6,747 nt of DNA from JAGWRA01 sp035534615 (GTDB lineage Bacteria > Acidobacteriota > Vicinamibacteria > Vicinamibacterales > CAVVIG01): positions 1 to 6,747 of the forward strand of contig DATLRO010000077.1 of the NCBI GenBank assembly GCA_035534615.1. The letters run 5' to 3'. This document shows, one piece after another, positions 6,238 through 6,747 of the stretch. The translations under genes and the position numbers were made by a program. The first letter of the stretch is position 1; every line of letters begins with the position of its first letter. Below the pieces are notes generated by a model that was given only the letters and a program-made list of their open reading frames with translations, had not been told where the DNA came from and searched no databases.

Positions 6238-6747
6238 TTACGGGGCGCGCAGCCTCACGCGCCACGGGACGACGGCCGATTCAGCGAGGACCTTCGCGGA
6301 GAGCTTGGACGTTCCGGCGCGGCGCTCCACGAACACGATGGGCACCTCCGACACGCTGAGACCCTGGCGCATCGCTTCGTACAGCGTCTCGACGAGGAAG
6401 GCATAGCCGGTGGAGGTGACCTGCGCCAGCGGCACGCGGGTCAGGGCCTCGCGGCGCCAGCAGCGGAACCCGCTGGTGCAGTCGCGTGGCACCAGCCCGG
6501 TGACGCTCCGGACGTACCGGTTGGCGAAGCGGCTGAGCAGTCGCCGCTGCCAGGCCCAGTTGTCGATGCGTCCTCCCCTGGCATAGCGCGACCCGATGAC
6601 GAGGTCGCTGCCGGCCGCGGCGGCCGTCAATGCCGGCAGGTCGCGGGGATCGTGGGACAGGTCGGCGTCCATCTGGACGATGTACGGCGCACCGGTGTCC
6701 AGCGCCCGCATCAGGCCGTCGGCGTAGGACCGGCCCAGACCGCGCGG
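6238..6747 (-). CDS. GT2 family polyprenyl-phosphate sugar synthase, DPM1-like (N-terminus outside the window)
   Basis: The frame enters from the right edge and ends at TAA (6240-6238), giving 169 visible residues; perhaps 80-100 N-terminal residues with the nucleotide-binding start of the GT-A fold are missing. Visible blocks are RGLGRSYADGL (2-12), the metal-binding DxD in VQMDADLSHDP (D27-A28-D29), DLVIGSRYARGG, CTSGFRCWRREAL and STGYAFLVE, then VSEVPIVFVERRAGTSKLS near the end. This series is that of dolichyl/polyprenyl-phosphate mannose synthases, which move a sugar from GDP-mannose (or a related nucleotide sugar) onto polyprenyl phosphate at the cytoplasmic face. The protein ends soon after the last block, with no GtrA-like membrane domain, so it is the soluble single-domain type. 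Its lipid-linked product is the donor class used by GT-C enzymes such as the two encoded nearby. The family is clear; whether the sugar is mannose or glucose is not. An internal ATG at 6711 is not the real start, because conserved sequence continues upstream of it. Confidence 0.93.
   Translation of the reverse strand, partial: PRGLGRSYADGLMRALDTGAPYIVQMDADLSHDPRDLPALTAAAAGSDLVIGSRYARGGRIDNWAWQRRLLSRFANRYVRSVTGLVPRDCTSGFRCWRREALTRVPLAQVTSTGYAFLVETLYEAMRQGLSVSEVPIVFVERRAGTSKLSAKVLAESAVVPWRVRLRAP

Noticed and set aside
1..6747. CRISPR array, tRNA, insertion sequence, integrase or defence module
   Set aside because: No regularly spaced direct repeats, tRNA-like cloverleaf, transposase motif or toxin/nuclease motif was seen on either strand.

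Overview
The window is bacterial, GC-rich DNA (hand counts of sampled 60-base lines in the glycosyltransferase genes give about 68-75% G+C). It carries an envelope-glycan and surface-protein neighbourhood: four complete genes and two that run off the ends. The mix of large GT-C-type membrane glycosyltransferases, a DPM1-like GT2 enzyme, an FkbM methyltransferase and an FN3-repeat lipoprotein suggests an environmental Gram-negative such as Acidobacteriota (Vicinamibacteria-like). That placement is inference from protein style, with no marker gene to support it.

Layout: (1) 1-237, minus, the N-terminus of an unrecognised membrane protein. (2) 390-1697, plus, a secreted lipoprotein with two tandem FN3-like modules, a Gly/Ser linker and a C-terminal domain I cannot name; it is divergent from gene 1 across a 152-base gap holding a strong GC hairpin. 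(3) 1744-2547, minus, an FkbM-family SAM-dependent methyltransferase of clearly lower G+C, with a candidate promoter of its own. (4) 2641-4179, minus, a polytopic GT-C-like glycosyltransferase. (5) 4180-4695, a long divergent intergenic region with an AT-rich block at each end, a GC-rich middle without a credible gene, and an 81-base nested inverted repeat that runs into the next start codon. (6) 4696-6201, plus, a second, distinct GT-C-like glycosyltransferase with a C-terminal soluble domain. (7) 6238-6747, minus, the C-terminal two thirds of a DPM1-like GT2 polyprenyl-phosphate sugar synthase.

A plausible joint role follows from family knowledge. The GT2 enzyme would charge a polyprenyl phosphate with a sugar on the cytoplasmic face. 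The two GT-C proteins would transfer lipid-linked sugars on the periplasmic face. The FkbM enzyme would methylate a sugar or other group on the product. Orientations alternate and only genes 3 and 4 could share a transcript, so this is a functional neighbourhood, not one operon. I found no defence system, mobile element, CRISPR array or RNA gene. The most interesting parts are the structured leader at 4618-4698, the low-G+C methyltransferase gene and the uncharacterised lipoprotein C-terminal domain.
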